This document shows positions 1 to 7,878 of a stretch of 64,000 bases of DNA, piece after piece. The notes beneath the pieces are model-generated. The model had not been told where the DNA came from and ran no database searches. It saw only the letters and a program-made list of their open reading frames with translations. The translations under genes and the position numbers were made by a program. Source of the stretch: JANQHS01 sp965267505 (GTDB taxonomy: Bacteria > Bacteroidota > Bacteroidia > Cytophagales > CCMP332); NCBI GenBank assembly GCA_965267505.1, contig OZ254081.1:1240001-1304000 (forward strand), written 5' to 3'. The number at the start of each line of letters is the position of its first letter. Within the stretch, counting starts at the first letter, position 1.

Positions 1-126
1 GGCAAAAGGTCGAAAAATGGAGAAAATTCTGCGCGAATAAACCAGGTGAAACCAATGCTCACAAAAAATAGACATCAATAAGAGGAGTGACCATTACGAT
101 AGAAAGAAACCTCGCTTCAGAACGAA

Positions 127-255
127 TTAGAAATCATAAATCCCTGTCCCACCATTGAGCAAAAGACCAGTCAAAGAAAATCCTGAATTCTTTTCAACTA
201 ATTGAGCTAACTTTTCTGATGTGGGTCTGAGTATACTCGGACGCAAAAGTTTCGC
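127..255 (-). pseudogene. Possible remnant of a coding 3' end (SDR-like C-terminus)
   Basis: Reading the minus strand gives 42 open codons ending at a TAA, with protein-like composition. The end reads SLTGLLLNGGTGIYDF, which recalls the C-terminus of short-chain dehydrogenases, where a TG...DGG pattern closes the fold; compare VTGQMIKADGGTDIHF at the end of the SDR at 31877. No start codon or upstream domain is present because the frame runs into the regulator gene on the other strand. The resemblance is weak and this may be chance. Confidence 0.15.
225..242. promoter_or_regulatory. Near-perfect 18-bp palindrome upstream of the AraC gene
   Basis: GTCTGAGTATACTCGGAC is symmetric about TA|TA with one mismatched pair (T228/G239). 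It lies 19 bp before the ATG at 261, so it could be an operator for the regulator gene. It also falls inside a minus-strand frame that may be a gene remnant, so chance is not excluded. Confidence 0.25.
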
Positions 256-260
256 ATTTG

Positions 261-1394
261 ATGTCAGGCAATTTCTTACTTGAATCATTTTACCTCTTTG
301 GTTCCTTCCAGGGCTTGGTAATAGTATTTCTGCTTCTGTTCAGAAACAGGAACAGAGCAAACATGATTCTTGCTATTCTGATCACTCTTCTATCGACCTT
401 CCTGCTCGAACAAGTTCTGTTCTTCAATGGTGGGATCAAGAATTACCCCCACATACTTTATTCGACCCTTCCCGTAACCTTCCTAATAGGTCCGGTTATC
501 TACCATTACGTTAGAGAGAACAGCGGTACAGGCCAGGGCTGGCAATGGAAATATCTGATCCACTTGGCACCATTCTTTTATGAGCTTATTGTGCTTGCTC
601 CCTTTTATTTTCTACCCGCGGAAATCAAGATCAGAATTTATGAGTATTCCGTGCAGGCAAGCAAAACCTTGCGTTTTGACCAATACTCATTTGGGTATAT
701 GCTCTATGTGCTTTCGACACTTTATTTCCTGATCATGAGTTTCAAGATGCTCAGGAACCTGAATCCACAGAAGAGAAGGGAGCAAGGCAAAAGAAAACTA
801 CTCATTTATATGGTTCAGGCTCTCTTCTTTTACCTCGTAATCAACATGATCCTATTCATCATTGCATTCTTTGAACCTAAGTATAGTTCAACGCTCCAGC
901 AATTCAGCCCACTTCTGCTTGTCATACTCATCCATATTTTGGGTTTCATATGTTATTTGAATCCGGAAATGATTGAAGAAAATGCTAATTCAATAAAGTA
1001 TGTAAACTCCGGTCTAAGCGATCAGGAAGTGAAAAGGCTCGGCCAATCACTTGTCTCGCTTTTAGAAGAAAAACGATTATACCTGAACCAGGAATTAAAG
1101 CCTGAAGAATTAGCCAGGGAACTGGGAATATCCACCAGCAAGCTCTCCCAGGTAATCTCCGAAGGGTTGAACAGCAACTTCTACAATCTGGTCAATGAAA
1201 AGCGAGTTAAGAAAGCCAAGGGATTAATGGCCACGGACCAGTATTCTGATGCCAAGCTTTTACACATAGCACTGGACAGTGGATTTTCAAATAAATCTTC
1301 CTTCGTAAGAAATTTCAAGCGTTTCACGGGCATGAACCCTTCCGACTATAGAAGAAAAAGGCTCCACTCAAATGAGTGGAACGCAGGAGATTGA
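261..1394 (+). CDS. AraC-family regulator with N-terminal multi-helix membrane domain
   Basis: About 225 N-terminal residues form roughly seven hydrophobic helices. The C-terminal 100 residues hold an AraC-type double helix-turn-helix (ELARELGISTSKLSQVISE, then a second helix pair around DSGFSNKSSFVRNFKRFTG and the closing NPSDYRR). This architecture is common in Bacteroidota and places a DNA-binding domain on the inner face of the membrane, presumably sensing an envelope or membrane signal. An in-frame TTG lies one codon upstream (258); ATG at 261 is preferred. The next gene begins 34 bp downstream on the same strand and is a plausible target or partner. No ligand can be inferred. Confidence 0.88.
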   Translation: MSGNFLLESFYLFGSFQGLVIVFLLLFRNRNRANMILAILITLLSTFLLEQVLFFNGGIKNYPHILYSTLPVTFLIGPVIYHYVRENSGTGQGWQWKYLIHLAPFFYELIVLAPFYFLPAEIKIRIYEYSVQASKTLRFDQYSFGYMLYVLSTLYFLIMSFKMLRNLNPQKRREQGKRKLLIYMVQALFFYLVINMILFIIAFFEPKYSSTLQQFSPLLLVILIHILGFICYLNPEMIEENANSIKYVNSGLSDQEVKRLGQSLVSLLEEKRLYLNQELKPEELARELGISTSKLSQVISEGLNSNFYNLVNEKRVKKAKGLMATDQYSDAKLLHIALDSGFSNKSSFVRNFKRFTGMNPSDYRRKRLHSNEWNAGD

Positions 1395-1428
1395 AGCCAT
1401 TATTAGCATTGGGTTAAAATCTTAGCCC

Positions 1429-2424
1429 GTGATTAGAAGAATATGCCTTTCCTTCCTTTTTGTTTTACTCTCCAAAACAACCATTGCCCAGATTAACAAC
1501 CTCAGGCACCCTGATAACTACCAAGCAGGTGAATATGCCAAACTGGGCAGGGTGGATAAATTTGGAAAAGGGCCGAAGGATATGGTACTGATTGCAGGAT
1601 GGGGTTTCGACGAAAGGCTTTTTGAAAAGCTCAAGGCGGATTCCATCCAGGAAAAGTATACTATGTATGCGGTGACCCTGCCCGGTTTCGGGGGAACCAA
1701 AGCTTATTCCATGCCGGAGCAAAATGAGGTTTACAGGGATCTTTATTGGACCAAGGGGATAATCACTGCTCTTAAGGAACTGATAGAAAGCGAGGGAATA
1801 GAAAAACCAATCCTTCTTTCCTATTTCACCTATAGCAATATTCTGGCGATGAGGCTTGCCCTGGATTATCCGGATCTGGTAGATCGGGTGGTCATCGTCA
1901 GTGGCATGGCAAAATTTATGGGGATGAATCCTTCCTACGAACCCTCCGATCTGGAACAAAGGATCTATTACGCAGAAAAAGTTATGGCCCAAAAATGGTG
2001 GAAGGAGATCGACAGGAAAGGCTGGAACCGGGGAAACTTTTCACCGGATATTTTTACGAAGGACACATCGCAGGCGAAGGTCTATTGGGAACAAATGTCA
2101 GAAGTTCCTATTCCAACCATGGTAAGGTATCTTTTGGAGTATTACTCAACCGACCTAAGCCTGGAGTACCAAAATCTAAAGATCCCTACCCTGGTACTTT
2201 TACCCGCTTTTTCACGAGAAGTCCTTAAAAAACCTCAGAACTACTACACTACTCATATTTTTCATCAGAGTTGGTGGGGAGCGAAACCCTCGAATCCAAA
2301 TTTTCATCTTATGACCATCACTGACAGCCGTGCTTTTATCCTGGATGACCAAGCCGAAAAGTTGATCAATGTGATCAACAGTTTTGTGGATGGAAAACTG
2401 AATTCATACGATTTGCGACGTTGA
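1429..2424 (+). CDS. Secreted alpha/beta-hydrolase-fold protein, catalytic residues apparently lost
   Basis: A Sec signal peptide ending in TTIAQ is followed by an alpha/beta-hydrolase body: IAGWGFDERLFE matches the oxyanion strand-loop and LPGFGGT the next strand. At the nucleophile elbow, where GxSxG is expected, the protein reads LLSYFTYSNILA, with no Ser flanked by Gly. Near the C-terminus the usual catalytic His position (S-x-H-F) reads DSRAFILDDQ, with Ala. Both changes suggest a non-hydrolytic binding protein or one with an altered mechanism. The start is GTG; the next in-frame Met lies after the signal peptide. It probably follows the membrane AraC gene in one transcript. Fold assignment is firm; loss of catalysis is inference from motif alignment by eye. 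Confidence 0.75.
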   Translation: MIRRICLSFLFVLLSKTTIAQINNLRHPDNYQAGEYAKLGRVDKFGKGPKDMVLIAGWGFDERLFEKLKADSIQEKYTMYAVTLPGFGGTKAYSMPEQNEVYRDLYWTKGIITALKELIESEGIEKPILLSYFTYSNILAMRLALDYPDLVDRVVIVSGMAKFMGMNPSYEPSDLEQRIYYAEKVMAQKWWKEIDRKGWNRGNFSPDIFTKDTSQAKVYWEQMSEVPIPTMVRYLLEYYSTDLSLEYQNLKIPTLVLLPAFSREVLKKPQNYYTTHIFHQSWWGAKPSNPNFHLMTITDSRAFILDDQAEKLINVINSFVDGKLNSYDLRR

Positions 2425-2590
2425 TTATAAAAAAGATCCTGCCGATCCATTCCTGGTTTTATAGCCTGGCTCTGTTCCAAAGGAAAGCTTAGAGCGTACC
2501 CCTATCAGCGGTCATGATAGCTGGGTGCTGGTAATTATTCCCATCCTTCTCTCTCTTTCTTTAAAATCCTTACAGAAATGATGATTTTTG

Positions 2591-2633
2591 CGTAACCCGT
2601 TACATTTATATATATTCACGTAACGCGTTACGT
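2591..2633. promoter_or_regulatory. Twin palindromic operators of the amidotransferase-GNAT-MarR operon
   Basis: Two copies of GTAAC-N2-GTTAC occur at 2592-2603 and 2620-2631. The second is a perfect 16-bp palindrome when extended to 2618-2633 (ACGTAACGCGTTACGT). Centres are 28 bp apart, and a TATATTCA sequence (2611-2618), a possible -7 element, lies between them with TTTTTG (2585-2590) 20 bp upstream. The third gene of the operon encodes a MarR protein, whose family binds such dyads, so autorepression is likely. Confidence 0.6.
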
Positions 2634-2640
2634 TTTAGGG

Positions 2641-3354
2641 ATGATGAACATAGCAATCATAGGAGAGTACAACAGGGAGTTTCGGCCACATACAGCCACA
2701 AATGAGGCCATAGAACATTCCAGACCACATATTAAAAGAGAATTCACTGCCGAATGGCTTTCCACCGAATATATAGAGTTAAATCTTAAAAAGGTGCTCA
2801 AAGAATACCAGGGTTTTTGGATCGCTCCCGGCAGTCCTTACAAGAGCATGAAAGGAGCATTGGATCTTATAAAAAATGCCCGTGAGAATAAATCACCTGT
2901 TTTAGGTACTTGCGGTGGATTTCAGCATATGGTTCTCGAATATGCCAGGAATATTTTGGGCATCGAAGATGCCGATCACTCTGAATATAACCCCTACGCT
3001 TCCAAACTGATCGTGAATCCGCTGAGTTGTGATCTAAAAGGCGAAGCACTTGAAATCGAGATTATCGACAAAAATTCTAAGACCTTCGCGATATATGAAT
3101 CAGACACAGCAACTGAAAAATACTATTGCCATTTCGGCCTCAATCTCGACTACTATGCTCGGTTTAATGATGCCGGATTCAAAATAGTCGGGAGCGACAA
3201 ACTTAAGGAAGCAAGAATCATGGAATTAAAGAATCACCCATTCTTTATTGCTACATTGTTTGTTCCTCAAGATAATTCAACGCCGGACAATCCGCATAAG
3301 CTGGTTACCGCGTTTTTGAATTCAGTCACATTAAATTTTCACGAACCACAGTAA
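2641..3354 (+). CDS. CTP-synthase C-terminal-related glutamine amidotransferase-like protein
   Basis: A stand-alone class I glutamine amidotransferase domain resembling the C-terminal half of CTP synthase. Recognisable features are IAIIGEYN at the N-terminus, APGSPYKSMKGALDLIKNAR around the oxyanion loop, and GTCGGFQHMVLEYARN carrying the nucleophile-position Cys91. The usual FHPE motif with the catalytic His and Glu reads FVPQ (207-210), so the triad is incomplete and ammonia release from glutamine is doubtful. It matches the family annotated as CTP synthase C-terminal region-related (seleno)protein; no synthase domain is present. It leads an operon with a GNAT gene one base after its stop and a MarR gene. 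Substrate unknown. The doubled ATG (2641, 2644) leaves a one-residue ambiguity. Confidence 0.82.
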   Translation: MMNIAIIGEYNREFRPHTATNEAIEHSRPHIKREFTAEWLSTEYIELNLKKVLKEYQGFWIAPGSPYKSMKGALDLIKNARENKSPVLGTCGGFQHMVLEYARNILGIEDADHSEYNPYASKLIVNPLSCDLKGEALEIEIIDKNSKTFAIYESDTATEKYYCHFGLNLDYYARFNDAGFKIVGSDKLKEARIMELKNHPFFIATLFVPQDNSTPDNPHKLVTAFLNSVTLNFHEPQ

Positions 3355-3355
3355 C

Positions 3356-3874
3356 ATGAACTATAGTGTGATTAATACCAGTAAATCTGATCTTGAGTTC
3401 GTCTATTTTCTTTTTGAAAAAGCAATAGAGTACCAAAGGAAAAATAACTACACTGTTTGGAGAGGATATGATAAAAATGCTCTAATGACTGATATGGCAA
3501 AAAAACTCCAATTTAAAATTGTTCGTGATAAAGAAGTTTTGTGCGTGTTCAGCATTTGCTATTCTGACCAGATCATTTGGAGAGAGAGGGAAAATCAGGA
3601 TGCCATATATATTCACAGAATGGTAACAAACCCAAAGCACCGGGGGCAAAAACAGTTTACAAAAGTATTGATGTGGGCTATTGAAAAAGCCAAAGAAAAA
3701 AACCTAGCTTACATAAGAATGGATACCTGGGGTGATAATCCAAAGATTATCGAATACTATAAAAGTTTCGGATTTCAGTTTATCGAAAATTACACCACTC
3801 CAAGGACCAAGGAATTACCTACTCAGCATAGAAACCTAAATCTGGCTCTTCTACAAATGGATCTAAAAAATTAA
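3356..3874 (+). CDS. GNAT-family N-acetyltransferase
   Basis: The central part has the acetyl-CoA binding segment typical of GNATs: IHRMVTNPKHRGQKQFTKVLMWAIEKAKE, in which R/Q-x-x-G/Q is slightly degenerate (HRGQKQ), followed by the strand LAYIRMDTWGDNPKIIEYYKSFGF that ends with the family's Y-x-x-x-G-F. It starts one base after the amidotransferase stop and ends two bases before the MarR start, so the three genes are surely co-transcribed. Acetylation of a small toxic compound is plausible from the MarR context, but the substrate cannot be named. Confidence 0.85.
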   Translation: MNYSVINTSKSDLEFVYFLFEKAIEYQRKNNYTVWRGYDKNALMTDMAKKLQFKIVRDKEVLCVFSICYSDQIIWRERENQDAIYIHRMVTNPKHRGQKQFTKVLMWAIEKAKEKNLAYIRMDTWGDNPKIIEYYKSFGFQFIENYTTPRTKELPTQHRNLNLALLQMDLKN

Positions 3875-3876
3875 AG

Positions 3877-4359
3877 ATGACGGACTTCATAGACGAAATC
3901 GAGTACTACGGACTAACGGCTCGAATCAAAAGGCTCAGCGATGCTCTAAACGGTGAAGCGAGAAAACTCTATGCTCATTTGAACTTAGACATCGAACCAA
4001 ACTGGCATTTGGTTTTTCTATCTCTAAAGGAGCAACCCCTTTCCGTTACTGAGCTTGCGAAGCGATTACGGTTCTCTCACCCGGCAATAGTAAAAATCAT
4101 CAACAAGATGAAGAAACATGGCTATATTCAGAGCATTCAAGACGACAACGACTCAAGACGGCAAATCCTTTTCTTAACCGACAAGAGCAAAAAACTACTG
4201 CCTGAATATGAAAAAGTGTGGGATAGGATTCGTCTGATTTTGGTGGATTGTGTAGATAGTAATTTCTTGGATAGCATCCGTTTTTTTGAAAGTAACATAA
4301 GAGAAAAGAACCTGCTTCAGAGACTAGAGGAACGGCATTCAGAAATGGGCGCCAATTGA
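3877..4359 (+). CDS. MarR-family transcriptional regulator
   Basis: A 160-residue winged-helix protein. The recognition region reads LSVTELAKRLRFSHPAIVKIINKMKKHGYI, followed by the wing IQDDNDSRRQILFLTDKSKK with the conserved D-x-R of MarR proteins, and flanking helices for dimerisation. As the last gene of a three-gene operon it most likely represses the operon through the twin GTAAC-N2-GTTAC dyads at 2592-2631 and releases on binding a small molecule. The inducer is unknown. Confidence 0.9.
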   Translation: MTDFIDEIEYYGLTARIKRLSDALNGEARKLYAHLNLDIEPNWHLVFLSLKEQPLSVTELAKRLRFSHPAIVKIINKMKKHGYIQSIQDDNDSRRQILFLTDKSKKLLPEYEKVWDRIRLILVDCVDSNFLDSIRFFESNIREKNLLQRLEERHSEMGAN

Positions 4360-4545
4360 CGTAATGCTTAGAAAGTATTTGTTCAGGTCCCTGAGATCCC
4401 CAAAAGACTTGTGACCCTCTACTGCCATGTATTTGGAGGATGATTCAATTCTTATCTTCCCTAAAAAGTTCATTTGGTTGATTTTTTCAAGAAAAGCTAA
4501 ATTCAATATGTTTAGCCATTCGTTAGGCGTAGAGCAATCGTTCAT
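4339..4545 (-). CDS. Possible small ORF or gene remnant, convergent to the MarR gene
   Basis: A 68-codon minus-strand frame starts at ATG 4545, has protein-like content (for example KIRIESSSKYMAVEGHKSF) and ends 21 bp inside the 3' end of the MarR gene. It fills the otherwise empty gap between the MarR and methyltransferase genes. No family is recognised. It could be the surviving end of a decayed gene or a chance frame. Confidence 0.22.
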   Translation of the reverse strand: MNDCSTPNEWLNILNLAFLEKINQMNFLGKIRIESSSKYMAVEGHKSFGDLRDLNKYFLSITSIGAHF

Positions 4546-4563
4546 GGGTAAAGTGATATTCAC

Positions 4564-5523
4564 ATGAAAAAAGGAAATCCAAAAGCACATCGTGCATCCC
4601 TCAGCAAGGAAGATTATCACAAACTCACCGGTTTTGATGGGGACTGGCGTGACACCTGGTGGAACGATGAGTTTCTGGGAATGATGTCTCAACAATGGAA
4701 ACTCGACCAGGTCCAAAACATGCTCGATGTTGGCTGTGGACTGGGGCACTGGGGGCAACGACTGATGAGGCATGCAAGCAAAAGCACGACAATGTATGGC
4801 ATAGACCCAGAAGCTGCCTGGTTAGAAGGAGCAGAAGAACGAGCTGTAAAACTGGGTCTAGGTAATCGATCAGAATTTAAAGTCGCTTCTGTAGAATCGC
4901 TTCCCTTTGATGACAACAGCATGGACCTGGTAACTTGTCAGACTGTACTGATACACGTGGCAGATGTGAAAACAGCGGTGCATGAAATGATCAGGGTGTT
5001 AAAGCCAGGTGGACTCTTTCTCTGCGCAGAGCCCAACAACTTTGGAAGTAATGCAGCTCAGTATGTGGATAATCCTTTAATGGCATGGGAAGATCTTTCG
5101 CACTTACTGGAACTGGATTATATCTGTACAATAGGTAAATTCAATGTTGGTGAAGGCCATCAGTCAGCGGGGCATTTAGTACCTGAAATTCTTCAGGAAT
5201 CCGGCTGGAAGGATATACATGTTAATACAAATAACCAATGTGCACTCATCACTCCTCCCTATTCTGACCTGGGTTCAAAAACCTATATTCAATTGATGCA
5301 AGACACCTGGGACAATGGCGCCGCCATGGTACTTGGGAGTACTGAGGAGAATTGCCGGCGATATTACCTGAAAGGAGGTGGGGATAAAAATAAATTCTCT
5401 TGTCTATGGGGTCTGGCCAGACAGCACCTGAAATTAACCTTGGAAAAGATCAAGGAAGGCAGCTTTGTATCTGCCGGTGGGCATATTCATTATTTGGTAT
5501 GGGGTCATAAAGAAATTGCATAA
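4564..5523 (+). CDS. Class I SAM-dependent methyltransferase
   Basis: The Rossmann-type methyltransferase core lies in the first half: motif I MLDVGCGLGHWGQRL binds S-adenosylmethionine, IDPEAAWLEGAEERA is the post-I acidic loop, VESLPFDDNSMDLVTCQTVLIHV is motifs II-III, and MIRVLKPGGLFLCAEPNN is motif post-III. It belongs to the methyltransferase 11/25 group acting on small molecules. The C-terminal 150 residues (from about 170) form an extra domain rich in aromatic residues that may shape the acceptor pocket. Stands alone; substrate not predictable. Confidence 0.88.
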   Translation: MKKGNPKAHRASLSKEDYHKLTGFDGDWRDTWWNDEFLGMMSQQWKLDQVQNMLDVGCGLGHWGQRLMRHASKSTTMYGIDPEAAWLEGAEERAVKLGLGNRSEFKVASVESLPFDDNSMDLVTCQTVLIHVADVKTAVHEMIRVLKPGGLFLCAEPNNFGSNAAQYVDNPLMAWEDLSHLLELDYICTIGKFNVGEGHQSAGHLVPEILQESGWKDIHVNTNNQCALITPPYSDLGSKTYIQLMQDTWDNGAAMVLGSTEENCRRYYLKGGGDKNKFSCLWGLARQHLKLTLEKIKEGSFVSAGGHIHYLVWGHKEIA

Positions 5524-5598
5524 ATGTTAAATCCGTCATCTCAGCACTTGTATTTTCCTTAGCTCAAGAGCAACTTGATTTACAAAGAGACATAGCTT

Positions 5599-5880
5599 AT
5601 GAGTCTAAGCGATTTTGAAAAAATATTGGGCTATATCCTACCTGAATTAGCTGAGGAATAATCTCAGGTTAACTGGAACCAGGCCCTTCACGGAATAGTA
5701 GATTCAATAGAAGATGAAGGGTACAAGGATAACAGCATAAGCATTTGTATGAATTCTCTTGGCGTAATAGAATTCTCACTTTGTCGATTTAAGGATGTAC
5801 TCGTTCAGCACTGGTTTTTTCGCATCGCAGTTTGTTCTGCACTTGAAAATTTATTTGCCAAACTATACGACCCTGCATAA
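5599..5880 (+). pseudogene. Small gene interrupted by an in-frame TAA
   Basis: From ATG 5599 the frame reads MSLSDFEKILGYILPELAEE, then TAA (5659-5661), then continues open for 72 further codons to TAA at 5878-5880 with convincing protein-like content, including LHGIVDSIEDEGYK, SICMNSLGVIEFSLCRFKD and ALENLFAKLYDP. One nonsense change in an about 93-residue protein explains this. No family recognised. Alternatives are a 20-residue peptide plus a chance frame. Confidence 0.35.
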
Positions 5881-5935
5881 CCTAGAATGTTGTACGTTAT
5901 TTCCAGTATGTATAATGAACTTAATAAACCTAACT

Positions 5936-6796
5936 ATGAAATCAACAATATTAAAATCTATTTTTCTTCTCGCTTGCTTCACTAGTGTACAAGCAAAATC
6001 CGACTCTTTAACAGTAGAAGAATTCACCTACGATGAGAAAGAAGGGCTAAAAATTTATTGTGTTCGTCCTTTAGATTATAATCCCAATAAGGAATATCCA
6101 GCCATGTTAATATTCCATGGAGGTGGATGGTCCATGGGGGAAGCATCCTGGGGGTTCAGTAGTGCTGAACATTATGCAAGCAATGGCTTGATCGCATTCT
6201 CGGTTCAGTATAGACTCCAGGAATCAGGAAATGAAATAACGCCTTATGAATCTGTGCTCGATGCACAAAATGCCATACGATGGGTTAGGAAAAACGCGGG
6301 TAAATTTTCTATTAACGAAAATATGATCGCATGCTATGGCTGGTCTGCCGGAGCTCATCTTGCAGCTTGTGCAGCCATTTTTGACAATTTAGGTCAGCCT
6401 AACGCAAACATATCGAGCGCTCCAAACTTGTTGCTCTTAAAATCACCTGCCTTGTCATTACTCCTCTATCCCAACTTTCAAAAGAGATTACATGATAATA
6501 TTAGTGTAAGGGACATTTCTCCAGCTGAATCCGTATCGGAAGGTACGCCTCCAACAATAATCGTAATTGGGAAAGACGATACTGTGACGCCGCTGGAAGG
6601 TTCTGAGTTATTTAAAAAAAATATGGACAAACATAAAATCCAATGCGACCTGGTTGTTTATGATGGTGTTGGTCATTTATTCACACCTTCATCAGAACCT
6701 GATAATGGCTGGCCAAATCCAGACAAAGAAGTTCGCCTTGATGCTCAAAAAAAGATGGATGAATTTTTGAAAAAGCACAATTACATTAAAAATTAG
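5936..6796 (+). CDS. Secreted alpha/beta hydrolase, BD-FAE / esterase-lipase type
   Basis: A signal peptide ending SVQA precedes an esterase body. Visible catalytic elements are the oxyanion motif HGGGW (61-65), the nucleophile elbow GWSAGAH with Ser137, the acid in GKDDTVTP (probably Asp215) and His247 in GVGHLF. The pattern fits the carboxylesterase/feruloyl-esterase-like (BD-FAE) family, cleaving ester bonds in the periplasm or outside the cell. An in-frame extension to 5795 exists, but ATG 5936 gives a clean signal peptide and is chosen. A Kelch-repeat secreted protein follows 36 bp later and may share the transcript. Confidence 0.88.
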   Translation: MKSTILKSIFLLACFTSVQAKSDSLTVEEFTYDEKEGLKIYCVRPLDYNPNKEYPAMLIFHGGGWSMGEASWGFSSAEHYASNGLIAFSVQYRLQESGNEITPYESVLDAQNAIRWVRKNAGKFSINENMIACYGWSAGAHLAACAAIFDNLGQPNANISSAPNLLLLKSPALSLLLYPNFQKRLHDNISVRDISPAESVSEGTPPTIIVIGKDDTVTPLEGSELFKKNMDKHKIQCDLVVYDGVGHLFTPSSEPDNGWPNPDKEVRLDAQKKMDEFLKKHNYIKN

Positions 6797-6832
6797 CCCT
6801 TATAAACATTGTGAACAATTAGATTTTCAAGC

Positions 6833-7756
6833 ATGCAAAAAGTATTGGCAATATGTTTTACCCTCTCAACTTTCATCAGCTGGCAATCCGCTGCTCAAAG
6901 CTGGGTAAAAGAAACTTTGCCTTTCGACGCAAGATTGGTTCATGCCATGGCTAGTACTTCAAAAGGAATTTATATCCTCGAAGGCCGACTGGTTAAAGGA
7001 GAAAGAGCGAAAACTATGATTCATCTACCAATTCAAGATGATGAGCCTAGCCAAGAAAATGCTCCTAATGCAAGAGATGGGCACAGTCTAGATTCAGATG
7101 AAAAAGGAGAATTGTTATCATTTGGAGGTATAAATTCCGAAACAGTATTAAATGAACTTTGGAAATATGAAAATCAAACCTGGCATTTGATAGCACCCAA
7201 TGGTAAAGTTCCCCCTCCTAGATGGGGACATGGAGCCGTTTTCTTCGATAAGAAGCTATGGATATTTGGTGGCCAAAGTGAAAATCAAAGTGAGTTTCTA
7301 CAGGATCTATGGTCTTGGGATGGGAAAACCTGGACTTTGCACAACTCTGTTCTGCACCCGGAACCAAGATATGGCTGCCAACTGGGTGTTCACCAAGGGA
7401 AACTTATATTGTATGGAGGCAGAAACCATTCAGGAGATTGGTTCACTGACACCTGGGTTTGGGACAATAATTGGAGAAAACTCGAGCCTAAAAAAAGTAC
7501 TCCTAAGCCAAAAGCCAGTGTCAGCTTTGCTTTGATTACAACTGCTTCTGACTTGTATTTAATAGGAGGGTTTTTAAAGGGAGATACATATCCTGAAATG
7601 TGGAAACTTGACGAAGAAAACTGGACATTAGTAACAAATAAACTACCCTTTAACCTTGATTTTCCTGCCGGCTGTTTCAATGCTGTGACGAACTCATTGA
7701 TCTTAGCAGGATCCGCTAATGGTAGCTTTGAATTATGGAAATACCAATTGAGATAA
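6833..7756 (+). CDS. Secreted Kelch-repeat protein
   Basis: A signal peptide (ending QSAAQ) is followed by at least five Kelch blades, each with a G-G pair and a spaced Trp: LLSFGGINSETVLNELWKYE, LWIFGGQSENQSEFLQDLWSW, LILYGGRNHSGDWFTDTWVW, LYLIGGFLKGDTYPEMWKL and LILAGSANGSFELWKY. Such domains form beta-propellers used for protein or glycan binding; no catalytic residue can be named. Related in design to the protein at 25183, with about the same blade count. Located just after a secreted esterase gene. Confidence 0.85.
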   Translation: MQKVLAICFTLSTFISWQSAAQSWVKETLPFDARLVHAMASTSKGIYILEGRLVKGERAKTMIHLPIQDDEPSQENAPNARDGHSLDSDEKGELLSFGGINSETVLNELWKYENQTWHLIAPNGKVPPPRWGHGAVFFDKKLWIFGGQSENQSEFLQDLWSWDGKTWTLHNSVLHPEPRYGCQLGVHQGKLILYGGRNHSGDWFTDTWVWDNNWRKLEPKKSTPKPKASVSFALITTASDLYLIGGFLKGDTYPEMWKLDEENWTLVTNKLPFNLDFPAGCFNAVTNSLILAGSANGSFELWKYQLR

Positions 7757-7878
7757 TCGACTCATGGCAAGGTATAATAACGGCAACTGACTGATAAATG
7801 AAGGTCCAATACATCCAACAGGGTAATACAGAGAGCTTTCTAAATAAATTTCACTAAGACGGTTAAAGCACATATAAA

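Noticed and set aside
1465..1992. Long minus-strand open frame inside the alpha/beta-hydrolase gene
   Set aside because: It lies fully antisense to a gene with clear family features, and its translation has the odd composition typical of a shadow frame.
2585..2633. CRISPR-like repeats
   Set aside because: Only two short palindromes are present with no further copies or spacers; they are better explained as operators. No CRISPR array was seen anywhere.
5795..5935. In-frame N-terminal extension of the esterase gene
   Set aside because: It would place about 47 residues before a clean signal peptide and overlaps the interrupted small gene; ATG 5936 is the natural start.
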